Origin: Ziziphus jujuba
Taxonomy: Eukaryota; Streptophyta; Magnoliopsida; Rosales; Rhamnaceae
Length of the DNA: 64,000 bases
Direction of reading: 5' to 3'
Assembly: GCF_031755915.1 (NCBI RefSeq)
Contig: NC_083388.1
Span: 12,474,501 to 12,538,500 of the forward strand
Positions 55,480 to 64,000 of this stretch are shown here, in pieces. The notes beneath the pieces are model-generated. The model was not told the origin of the DNA. It was given only the letters and a program-made list of their open reading frames with translations, and did no database searches. Made by a program: the position numbers and the translations under genes. Every line of letters begins with the position of its first letter. The stretch's first letter is position 1.

Positions 55480-57590
55480 ATCTCACGCTGTCAAATGTAT
55501 TAATTAGTTTAATATGGATGGATAAAACATCCTAAAGTACTTTACAAATCTATATCATTGTAAAATAACAAATGAAATAAGATCCTTTTTTTAATTTGGG
55601 TTAATTGTATTTTGGTATATAACTAGAATTTTGCCAGACTACACATTAGACCTTCAAGTTTAAAACATTCACATTGGGTTGTCAATTTACATTTGTTTCA
55701 TATTAGCCCAATCTCATAATTAATTCCCAAGTTGACTAACAAAAAAGATTTAAAAGTTGAAAAAATTGATTAATTTTCTCATAGATCAGTTAACCAAAAT
55801 TTTTTTTTCTTATCTTGTTTGTAAAATGAAAAAAAAAAAAAGGTCAATTTTCTCAATTTTGAAATGTTATGTTAGTTAATTTAGGAATTTAACTAATGTC
55901 AAATAAATTATGTTAACGCCTGGATTTGGGCAGGTTTTATAGTCTAAATTTGAAAGTGCTCGGTTAAGGGGCTCCAAGGCCGATAAAAAATATTGTCCAC
56001 CATTCTCTTAGTTCTTCAACAAATGAAAGAAGCTTTCATCCAATTACTTGCTACCAAAGATGGAAGGCTAAGGGGGAATGAACGGTATTGCCAGCACAAA
56101 TCCTCCAATGCCTAAGTTAGGCCGGATTTCAATCCAAGTTGCCATTTGCTTACAATCTAGAGAGTAGCAGTAGGAGGAAAAAAAAAAAAGGAGAGAAGAG
56201 TCAGGTTGAAGACTCATACGTACACTTTTTATTGATGTGGAGAGTTTATGGTTGCATGCATATTGCATGTAGCTTGTTGATGGCTGCTAATTGGACGTTC
56301 CATTGGTTTCTTGGAGCTTCTTTGCCTAGTGGAGTTGCTCTTATTTTATAGCCTTCTTCTAGTATACTGGAGATCATGATAAACCCTACTTACTTCGGTA
56401 TTGTGCCCTAGCATTTAAGTCTAAGTAGCACTTTCCTATTAGCATTTTTCCTTTTCTTACTCCTCAAGTTGAAAGTTTTGCATATATGACTGATCATTTG
56501 GAGATGTGAATCCTATATGAAGTTCTTTGGATTATTCTTAGGTGATATATGTTTTCCATTCATATTCTTAACCCATGGAATTTGCTCAGCCTGGTTACAA
56601 TTGCACCTTCTCTGCTCATGGTATGACCTGAGCCACCTTTCACTAGTTACCTTCTCAACCTACTTTACTTTTAGTTTTCAGGTTGTAAATGCCAAAGTCT
56701 GCTAAGACAAAGTGGAAAAAATTTTACCCATAATAATTGGCCCTTTAACCTGATTCTTCATTTAGAAAGTCAGGTCGAATTCGAGTTTCTCTTCTTTCTT
56801 GCTTATGTTCTATTATGAAAGATATTCAAAAGATTTCATCATTACCTAGATATGGTCCCTACCTCAGCATGGGGAGCATTTCTTCTTTCTAGGTACTATA
56901 TTCACAGCTTTTTGGAGATCGTGTACAATGATTATTCAATATTAAGTTGAGAAATGTTTTCACATGGCAGAATGGTGGGCTTCTTATGATCATAACCTAT
57001 ATTAAGATCAACAGTTGAGATTTTCTCTATTATTTATTTTTTGGGGCATAAATAGGGATTTTGAACCCCCTCTTTCTCACTCTTCTTTTTTTGTGATAGT
57101 AAAACTTTGTCATATTTCAAACTTAAAAACCTTCCTAACCTACGAACCCAAGCTCTTACTTTTGTTTTCAAATTATCCACTTATTTCAAGGGTTATTGCC
57201 TTGCATGGTTCTTTCATCTCATTAGTTTATGTTTCTTTATTCCTCTTACGTGCCCCTTTGCTACAAGCTTTTGCTTCCACATTGGTTATTTCATTTAACA
57301 TTTTTTTTTTATCACTTTTGCTATCTTTGAATGTTGTAATATTTTTACGCTTGATTTGCTTGCTTTGTTTTACTTGATTTTCTTGAATGCCTCGCAATTT
57401 AAGTTTTAGGACTTTCTCTTTTGCATTCTTTGATCTATGGATTTAGGATTCAAAATTCGGCTTGATGTTTTTCATTATTTATCCTTAGTTGTTCTGAGTT
57501 TCTTTTTGTTAACCTAAAACCTAAAAGCTTAATTGATGCATTCTTGATTTCGACTTTAAGCATATGTGGTTGCATTTTTCGAGGCTATAT
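55480..57590. other. Unassigned AT/pyrimidine-rich DNA
   Basis: Moderately long frames (56139-56351, 56517-56705, 57015-57377) run on the + strand but start independently, have hydrophobic low-complexity content from T-rich DNA and show no recognisable domain. It may be the 5' part of the LINE whose end lies at 58765, but I cannot show this. Confidence 0.35.
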
Positions 57591-57599
57591 ATTAGGTAG

Positions 57600-58765
57600 A
57601 AATTGTATGTTTAAGAGGGATTTCTTGGAATCCATGCTCCTTTAGGTGTGGAAGAAACTCTGAGGCTTAAGTTGTCTAGTATCCCAAATTCTTCTTGTGT
57701 AATTTCACCTAATCCCTCATATAATGCTCTTGGAGCTTTCCCAAAATCATTGCTTTATCCTTCCTTTTCTACTATCTTGGGGTTTATGGAGTTTGTGGTT
57801 GCTCGCCTTGAACTGATAGATATTTGTTCTTTTCTTTTTCAAGCTATGTTGTCTCATAGGAAGCTAATGCCTTGATGGCTTGAGGAATTTCCCACTTACC
57901 CCAACCTTTATCATGCTAATCAAGGTCTTCCACAACCTACTATTCCACCTTTACACACTTCTCCTTATGCTAAAACTATCCCTTTATCCTATCCTAGGAT
58001 TTTGCCTCCAAGAGCCCACTTTGCATATCAAACTCCCTCATTTTGATCCATCATGGGGATTCTTTAGCTATATCCACTTCGAGCTCTCAAGGTACTAACC
58101 ATAGTTCATCCACTAGTGACAATAGTTCATTAAGCCTACTTTCTTTAAAGGATTCTTTAGTGGCCATCTTTTGTGACATCGAGAAATGGATCCAAGCCTA
58201 GGCTAAAAGAAATAATTTCATCTCTCCTGAAGACACAACTGATTCTTCTCTTCTCGCTCATGACAAAGTTAAATCTCCTTCTCCAATTTGAGGTTCTCAA
58301 TAGCAAATTGGTGTCTCTATTAATATAGGGAAAGCTAAAACAGTTATGACAGAGTTATGGGGTTTATTTCAAGCGTTGATGACTGGATGGTATATGAGTT
58401 TTAGAAAAGCTATATGTGAAAATTGATTCTTAGCTTGTGGTTTGCTAGATGAAGGAAGAGATTAATTATTGTTATCCTGATTATTCCTTAATCTTTTTGG
58501 TAAATGTGTTTATTCCCTAATTTGCATATGCAAGGAGCTTCTAATGGAAAGTGAGATATTACTTTTATCTCATTTCAACATAGAAACTAACATTAAAGTT
58601 GATTTTTAACTTCTTTTGTTACCAAAATTTGGGTTTGAAGGCACATATTTATATATTTTCTCCTGATTGAATGGGATATGTGTATTAGGTTAGTTTTATT
58701 TTGGGCTATGCCCCCACTAGTACCAAAGAAATTAATAATAATAATAAAGGTTAAAAAAAAAAAAT
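57600..58765 (+). pseudogene. Probable L1-type LINE remnant with A-tail
   Basis: A segment at 58318-58420 reads ...IGKAKTVMTELWGLFQALMTGW and continues with FRKAI, which matches the helix of the RNase H domain at the C-terminus of plant L1 ORF2 (A/T-ELWGLxxGLxxAW..GFR-K). The 3' end has the LINE-like TTTATTTTGGGCTATGCCCC (58699-58718), then (AAT)n and an A-run at 58753-58763. The upstream part (57648-58098) is a degraded frame of unknown identity. Stops are frequent. Catalytic RT is absent. Confidence 0.5.
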
Positions 58766-59110
58766 AGTATTTTGTAAAAATTTCAACTGATATTTATATT
58801 TAATCCCTGTAAAACTAGTGACAATATGCATAGTTGTCCATATGTGAAGTTTCAAATTCAATTCACCCCAGTGATAAATAAAAGTAAAAATGATAAAAAA
58901 TCAATAAAAATAAAAATAAAGCCAATAACTATATATACAAATGCTAAAGGTAAATACAAAACTAATTTTCAACAGATGTAAGTATGAAAGCTACCATAAT
59001 GACCAGAACATTTACCCTCATAAACAAACAAAACTTACGTGTATTTTCATATAAATGTAGCCAAGCAATGTATCTTATTTTAAGAAACCCAAACCAATAA
59101 TGTCAGAAAC
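58766..59110. other. Upstream flank of the tetraspanin gene
   Basis: AT-rich, no gene seen. Confidence 0.5.
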
Positions 59111-59116
59111 AACTGG

Positions 59117-59124
59117 ACACGTGT
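59117..59124 (+). promoter_or_regulatory. ACACGTGT palindrome (G-box/ABRE-like)
   Basis: Perfect ACGT-core palindrome 231 bp before the tetraspanin ATG and about 75 bp before its TATA box, a position typical of bZIP/bHLH-bound promoter elements. Binding is inference. Confidence 0.45.
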
Positions 59125-59193
59125 ATTTAATGCAATAGCGAGTAAACCATCTTTTATTTTCTTTACCAAACAACTTTTACATCATTTTCCCAT

Positions 59194-59200
59194 TATAAAT
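59194..59200 (+). promoter_or_regulatory. TATA box of the tetraspanin gene
   Basis: TATAAAT, about 150 bp before the start codon. Predicts transcription start near 59225-59235 and a leader of about 115 nt. Confidence 0.55.
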
Positions 59201-59297
59201 AATAAACCTGCGTTTGACAAAAGCTCCATTATGATTGTTTACTCCAAACTTCAACTTCTCTGAAAATACCAGTACAAAAAATAAAAGCCAGTAAGTA

Positions 59298-59318
59298 AAC
59301 AACAACAACAACAACAAA
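59298..59318 (+). promoter_or_regulatory. CAA-repeat leader of the tetraspanin mRNA
   Basis: An uninterrupted run of about seven CAA triplets in the predicted 5' leader, 30 bp before the ATG. CAA-rich unstructured leaders are linked to efficient translation in plants (for example the viral omega leader), so it may favour initiation; also a simple-sequence repeat prone to length change. Confidence 0.5.
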
Positions 59319-59347
59319 TACTTCACCCAAAAAACACCAAAAGAAAG

Positions 59348-61346
59348 ATGAGAGCCAGCAACCACTTGATCGGAGTTGTAAACTTCTTAACCTTCCTCCT
59401 TTCGATCCCAATCCTCGGAGGTGGGATATGGTTGAGCAGCAGAGCCAACAACACGGAATGCCTCAAGTTCCTCCAATGGCCTCTCATCGCCATCGGCGTC
59501 GCCATCATGATAGTCTCTCTGGCCGGTTTCGCCGGCGCGTGTTACCGCAACACCTTCTTGATGGAGCTCTACCTCTTTGTCATGTTCTTTATCATCGCCG
59601 CACTTATCGGCTTCATCATATTTGCTTACGCCGTGACCGATAAAGGGTCGGGCCGGCCGGTTCAGAACAGAGCTTATTTGGATTATAATCTGGAGGACTA
59701 TTCCGGTTGGCTGAAGGACAGAGTGACGGATAATAGCTACTGGCCGAAGATTAGCTCTTGTATAAGGGACTCCAAAGTGTGTAGCAAGATGGGTAGGACC
59801 GTTAATGGTGTGCCTGAGACCTCTGACATGTTTTCCTATAGAAAGCTCTCTCCTATTGAGGTTTGTCAAATATCTTTTTCCTTTTCTCTTTCATATTGCT
59901 TTTCATGATGTTCTTTGAGAGCTTGAAGAATATTAGGTATTTCTCTCTTCTTCTTTTTTTTTTTTTTTTTCTTTTTCAATTTAATTTTTTGTGGTTGATA
60001 AATATATGTTGCAAATAGAGAATTTTAAATTGGAATGAGAAAGTTTTAGGGGCAGTAAAACGAAACTGTTTTTTGTTCTTGTCTTTATTTTTGTTATTTT
60101 CTTTTTTTGGAACTGGGTTTTTAAAATGTGAAGTTGATGATGAACAAAGTTTTTTTTTCTCTTCTTTTATTTTATTTTTGCCGAGAAAGTTACTTTAAGG
60201 GTGGTAGATCTGGTTCATAATTTAATGGTTAACCACCTTTAAAGGGCATGTGGGAAAGCCAAAATGACAATCATGGCGTTGAGTCCCAATTATGTGTCCC
60301 AATTAATTATTAGCATTTTGCTTTTGATGCCAATACTGTTTTTCTTTGAATAGTGATGTGAGACCGCCATCGACGCAGGAGATTACTCAACTTGTACTGG
60401 TCGCAATCCTCTTTAATATTCATTTTTCAGCATATAATATTACTTTCTTAAAAAATTTGGTCAAGTTCAATTAGAATTGAAAAAGGAAGATATTTTAGAT
60501 GATATTTTATGGCAATAATCATAATATATTATTTTTGAACCCTGCTGTAATGGTACTGGACCACTGGGGCGGTGGAGACTGGTGAGTACCTTATTGAGGA
60601 GAATAGAGCTAAGCCCAATAATTATGTCTGGTATTAGCAATTTTTGAATCTGGGAAATGATGTTTACAACACATCATTAACTCCACAAATCAAGAAAAAA
60701 ATCACCGGCATGGTTTTGGATTTCACTGCTCAATTTAAAAATTGAAAGGATTTTTTTGTTTCTTTTTATGTTTTTCACTTTTACATTTTCAAATTTGTAA
60801 ATTATCTTTTTTATACTTTTAAAGGAGGCCCAAATGCTTACGAAAGAATGTTCTTTTTTAAATTCTGTTTGGAGGTGTTGAGTAGACCTTTTTGCTTTAT
60901 GCTTTTCCTGTATTTCTTTTGCCCTTTTAGGTGGAATATCCTTTTCTATCTTTTGTCTGCTTTTTATTTTTTTTGTTTGATACATATCTTTTGTCTGGTT
61001 GCCTGAGGATTGGGTGGTGAAATATATGTGGTTTAGAGAAACTTATCCTTAAATTGTTCTATTTGAAATTTTGGTAGAAAAATTTTGATACATATACTAA
61101 TACAACTATTCACTTATCCGGAAGGAGCATGTGTGAATGTTATGCAACATATTGCAAAAGGTTGTTCTGTCACTCAAGAATTTTGGATAAATTTCTTCTT
61201 GATGAGAGAAAAATTATATGCATAATATATATATATATAGATATATAATTGTTTTATCTACTAAACCACTTTATCCATAGAAAACTTATATATAGTTTTG
61301 AATCTTATTTTATAGTGTCAAATAATGATGTAGTACAAAACTAAAT

Positions 61347-61385
<39 letters not shown>

Positions 61386-61639
61386 TTTAAAGAAAAATTC
61401 AATGCTATTTCGAAATCATGGGATAATTTAATTGATTTCTATTAAAAAATTAACTCTTTTTTATTAGGCTTTTAGCATTAAAAAATAAAAATAAATAAAA
61501 TATTTTAAATCAATATTATCATATAGGATTTGTTTATCATATTTTTAAATAGTTAATAATAAAAGTAGATTAGGTAATTCCCTAGACTATTATATGTGTG
61601 TGTTTTTTTTTAAGAATGGAGATTATAAGAGATTCATTT

Positions 61640-61672
<33 letters not shown>

Positions 61673-63052
61673 ATGGAGACGATAAGAGATTCATGTTACT
61701 TGAGACCATTGTTCCATACTTCTTTCACAATCCTTATTCTTGTACATTGAATCCTTTAACAACTCTTGGACCATCCGATAACAGGTTACAAAATTTTATA
61801 AGGGAAAAAAATAAAATAAAATAAAATAAAAATAGAAAACAGGGTATGTGTAAATAGTCTTACGATGATAAGGTCAAGATAGTGATGAAGAATTATTTGG
61901 CTAATTTCGGACAATAGTCACTGTCTTTTCTTTCTAGGGTAGAAGGTGATTTTATTATTTTGTCTTATCCTTTTTCTAGTCAACTCTCTATGATACCATG
62001 AATATATTTTATATTCAGCACTAAACAGCATGTATATCAATATTACTAAATGGCTAGCTTTAATTGGTATATTTACTGTCAGCATGATGATGGGGAACTT
62101 TCCTACAAAATTCCAATAAATTGGGGTCCCATATATATATATATATATATATAATGTATATCATATAACATGTATATTGCTAAAGAAAAGGATCGCATTT
62201 TAATCATTAATTAATATGTGGTTTATCTAATACTAAAAAATTATATGAACGGTAAACCTATCCCACATGCCAGTAATTAAAATGGAAGGGTGATATCACA
62301 TGACCATGTATTTATTAAATAAAGTATATTTTTTTAAATAATAATAATAATATAGGATGTGAAGATTGTATTTAATAGTGGTCTCCAATTTTCTCTGTTT
62401 TCTAATCACATAAAAAGAAATACAAAATTATGGATAGTTATCTCATCTGAACGTCTAAAATGCACGGTTTCCATGTTTCCATTGCAATTATGATAGAAGA
62501 GTACTGCTTTAGGCTCCAAATTTGGTTTACCAAATTTTAAATGCCAAATTACATGACAGTTTCTTGATGTTTGACAAATATAACCTAAAATTAAATTGTG
62601 AATCCTATAAAATAATGTCACGTGATTTTGCATCCAATATTTTGTGACTAGCATTATTGATGATAGAAATACTTTGATTAATTTACTCCCCATTTTGCTT
62701 TGTATAGTCTGGTTGCTGCAAGCCTCCAGCGGAGTGTGGATACACCTACGTGAATGAAACGACCTGGACGCCAGGAGGGGGGTTGGTCGGAGCCAACCCG
62801 GATTGTACTACTTGGAACAATGATCAACAAATGCTTTGTTATTCCTGCAACTCTTGTAAAGCTGGTGTTCTTGGCAGCCTCAAGAAGAGCTGGAGGAAGG
62901 TCTCTTTGATCAACATTGTGGCATTGATAATCCTAGTAATCTTTTATGTCGTTGGCTGTGCAGCATTCAGGAACAATAAGCGGATGGATAACGATGAACC
63001 CTACGGGGAGGCTCGGATGACAAAGGCACAACCTAGTAGGATCCATCTTTAA
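59348..63052 (+). CDS. TET3: Tetraspanin, TETRASPANIN-3-like (two exons, 285 aa)
   Basis: Tetraspanins are four-span membrane proteins that organise plasma-membrane microdomains and vesicles; plant members act in cell-cell contacts and extracellular vesicles. Exon 1 59348-59860 (171 codons, phase 0), exon 2 62708-63052. Membrane segments lie at about residues 8-28, 45-65, 76-97 and 233-257. The large extracellular loop (about 98-232) holds the plant signature GCCKPP at residues 172-177, spanning the start of exon 2, plus further Cys (CxxCK near 221-225). The N-terminus MRASNHLIGVVNFL and tail ARMTKAQPSRIHL match the TET3 subgroup, as does the total length of 285. Donor GAG/GTTTGT, acceptor TATAG/TCT. 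Several T/A- and GT-rich repeats sit in the 2847-bp intron. Start chosen as first in-frame ATG after the TATA/leader. No damage seen. Confidence 0.93.
59861..62707 (+). other. Tetraspanin intron (2847 bp)
   Basis: Starts GTTTGTCAAA and ends TTTGTATAG. Phase 0, placed just before the GCCKPP motif, a conserved intron position in plant tetraspanins. It holds (AT)n at 61350-61380, (GT)n/(GA)n at 61640-61670, (AT)n at 62131-62153 and T-tracts near 59955. I see no gene or clear transposon inside; the frames at 60677-60985 and 62406-62693 (minus) have no known domain. Confidence 0.85.
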
Positions 63053-63731
63053 CCATGTTGGGGAAAAACAGAAACTAATACTATGTGTAAACTGTTTGTC
63101 CAATATTGTATTCTGAGGTTTTGGCAATTTACTAGTAGGACTGGTTTGTATTATAGACGGTAGACATGAATCTGTAAACTGTTAAATTTAAGATACTTCA
63201 TGGTATGCTATGTTATTAATCTTTATACATTTTTGTAAAGTTCATGAGAATTGCATACACTAATGCGGAAAGCTATGCAGGGTTATAAACACGAGACATT
63301 AGACATTTATATCATCAATCTAACCGTTTTCCTCAACATGTTATACTCCTATTAAATTAGGAGAGCCTAGATTCTCTGAAACCATTTCGTTCCCAAGAAA
63401 TTACCAAGTTGAGATTTATTTTCCATTTTCTAATACTCTAAATCTACCACAGTGAACGTAAGATTTTAGACCGCTTATCTCTAACTGGTTTCTTTAAGGT
63501 TAAAAAACAAAATGGCTTCTTGGTACATTATAAAAGCTTTAAGCTGTGACCAATATGTTTAAACACCTTTGCATGCAAATGCCAAATATATAGTAGGTGA
63601 AATCTAGTAATTGTACAGTTAATTTGCTCAACTTCTAATAAAATTTAGTCACATAGTAGCATTACCGTAATTGAAAAACCAATTCTGTTAATCTACTATA
63701 AAAAGAATTGGGCAAATAAAAGGACAATTTA
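63053..63731. other. 3' flank of the tetraspanin gene
   Basis: A plausible 3' UTR runs to about 63240. No AATAAA lies close to the stop, but U-rich TTGTATT words (63107-63111, 63147-63151) are usual plant polyadenylation context. No other gene is seen. Confidence 0.4.
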
Positions 63732-63803
63732 TCATTCTTGAGAACTATTGGTATAAATAAGGAGCTCCCACAGGGCAATGCCGCTCATCTCATCAGCTTG
63801 AAC
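63732..63803 (-). CDS. Possible last exon of a minus-strand gene leaving the window
   Basis: On the minus strand, TTTCTGTCAACAG at 63804-63816 is a good 3' splice site. It is followed by an open 23-codon stretch starting VQADEMSGIALWELL and ending in TGA (63732-63734). The GC content is above the neighbourhood and a second frame is not open. I do not recognise the protein. Upstream exons would lie to the right of the window. Confidence 0.25.
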   Translation of the reverse strand, partial: VQADEMSGIALWELLIYTNSSQE

Positions 63804-64000
63804 CTGTTGACAGAAAGTTTGTGTTGCTGGAGACAAGAACATAATAAAACTGTGTCGAATATCTGATGCTTCCTATTTTTTACCAAGTAAACTTATGCCA
63901 AAAGAATTTTTAAAAATAAAAAATAAATAGCACCTGAAATATGGAACTGCAGGATGCAAAAAGTTAAAATAATAGACTTATTTTGTTCCACTTTCAATTA

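Noticed and set aside
57015..57377. 120-aa hydrophobic frame as a membrane protein
   Set aside because: The hydrophobicity comes from T-rich DNA (Phe/Leu codons), a second frame is also open, and there are no motifs.
59387..59869. 160-aa antisense frame over tetraspanin exon 1
   Set aside because: It mirrors the codon structure of the real exon; the sense frame has four membrane segments and family motifs, the antisense one nothing recognisable.
62406..62693. 95-aa minus-strand frame in the tetraspanin intron
   Set aside because: No domain, low-complexity context and no splice or promoter support; treated as chance.

Overview
This is repeat-dominated, AT-rich nuclear DNA of a flowering plant, almost certainly a eudicot. 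The evidence is split genes with GT-AG introns, plant-type Ty3/gypsy, Ty1/copia, L1, CACTA and hAT elements, TRIM elements with initiator-Met primer-binding sites, and a tetraspanin whose exon sequences closely match Arabidopsis TET3. Only one gene looks intact: a TET3-like tetraspanin on the + strand at 59348-63052 (two exons, 285 aa). Two gene remnants are visible: a frameshifted two-exon piece of the organellar amidotransferase subunit GatB (36876-37644, minus), and a possible last exon of a minus-strand gene running off the right edge (63732-63803).

Layout. 1-15285: a head-to-tail chain of one Ty3/gypsy family in which successive internal regions share LTRs (LTRs near 192, 2098, 8338, 10396 and a truncated one near 14645); every internal region carries different deletions and all reading frames are broken. 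15286-19600: minus-strand fragments of an Athila/Tat-like gypsy element fused to a copia element; the copia integrase is split by a very young TRIM retrotransposon made of three 174-bp LTRs and two 66-bp internal segments, with a perfect 5-bp target-site duplication (TSD). 19610-21686: probable minus-strand solo LTR. 22314-22784: MITE-like inverted repeat. About 22810-29383: a non-autonomous CACTA (En/Spm) element. It keeps only the N-terminal transposase-associated domain and has a left arm made of about 155-bp units, each with a GCGACGCA...TGCGTCGC hairpin; a second TRIM sits in its right arm. 29400-40400: AT-rich DNA with two MITEs (one a hAT type with an 8-bp TSD), a 289-bp tandem array with ACCGATGG/CCATCGGT motifs, and the GatB remnant. 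40876-47984: a nearly full-length, mutated copia element with both LTRs, TSDs and a striking ACGTG/ACATGT-rich leader. 48190-50235 and about 57600-58765: L1-type LINE 3' ends. 52365-55479: two more MITE-like elements, the second holding a third TRIM with a perfect TSD. 58770-64000: the tetraspanin gene and its flanks.

The window is mainly a record of nested insertion and LTR-LTR recombination next to one normal housekeeping/signalling gene. The most unusual items are the shared-LTR tandem chains, seen both in a large gypsy family and in a tiny TRIM, and the hairpin-unit array in the CACTA element. No complete new functional system (new enzyme set, defence locus or RNA gene) is visible.
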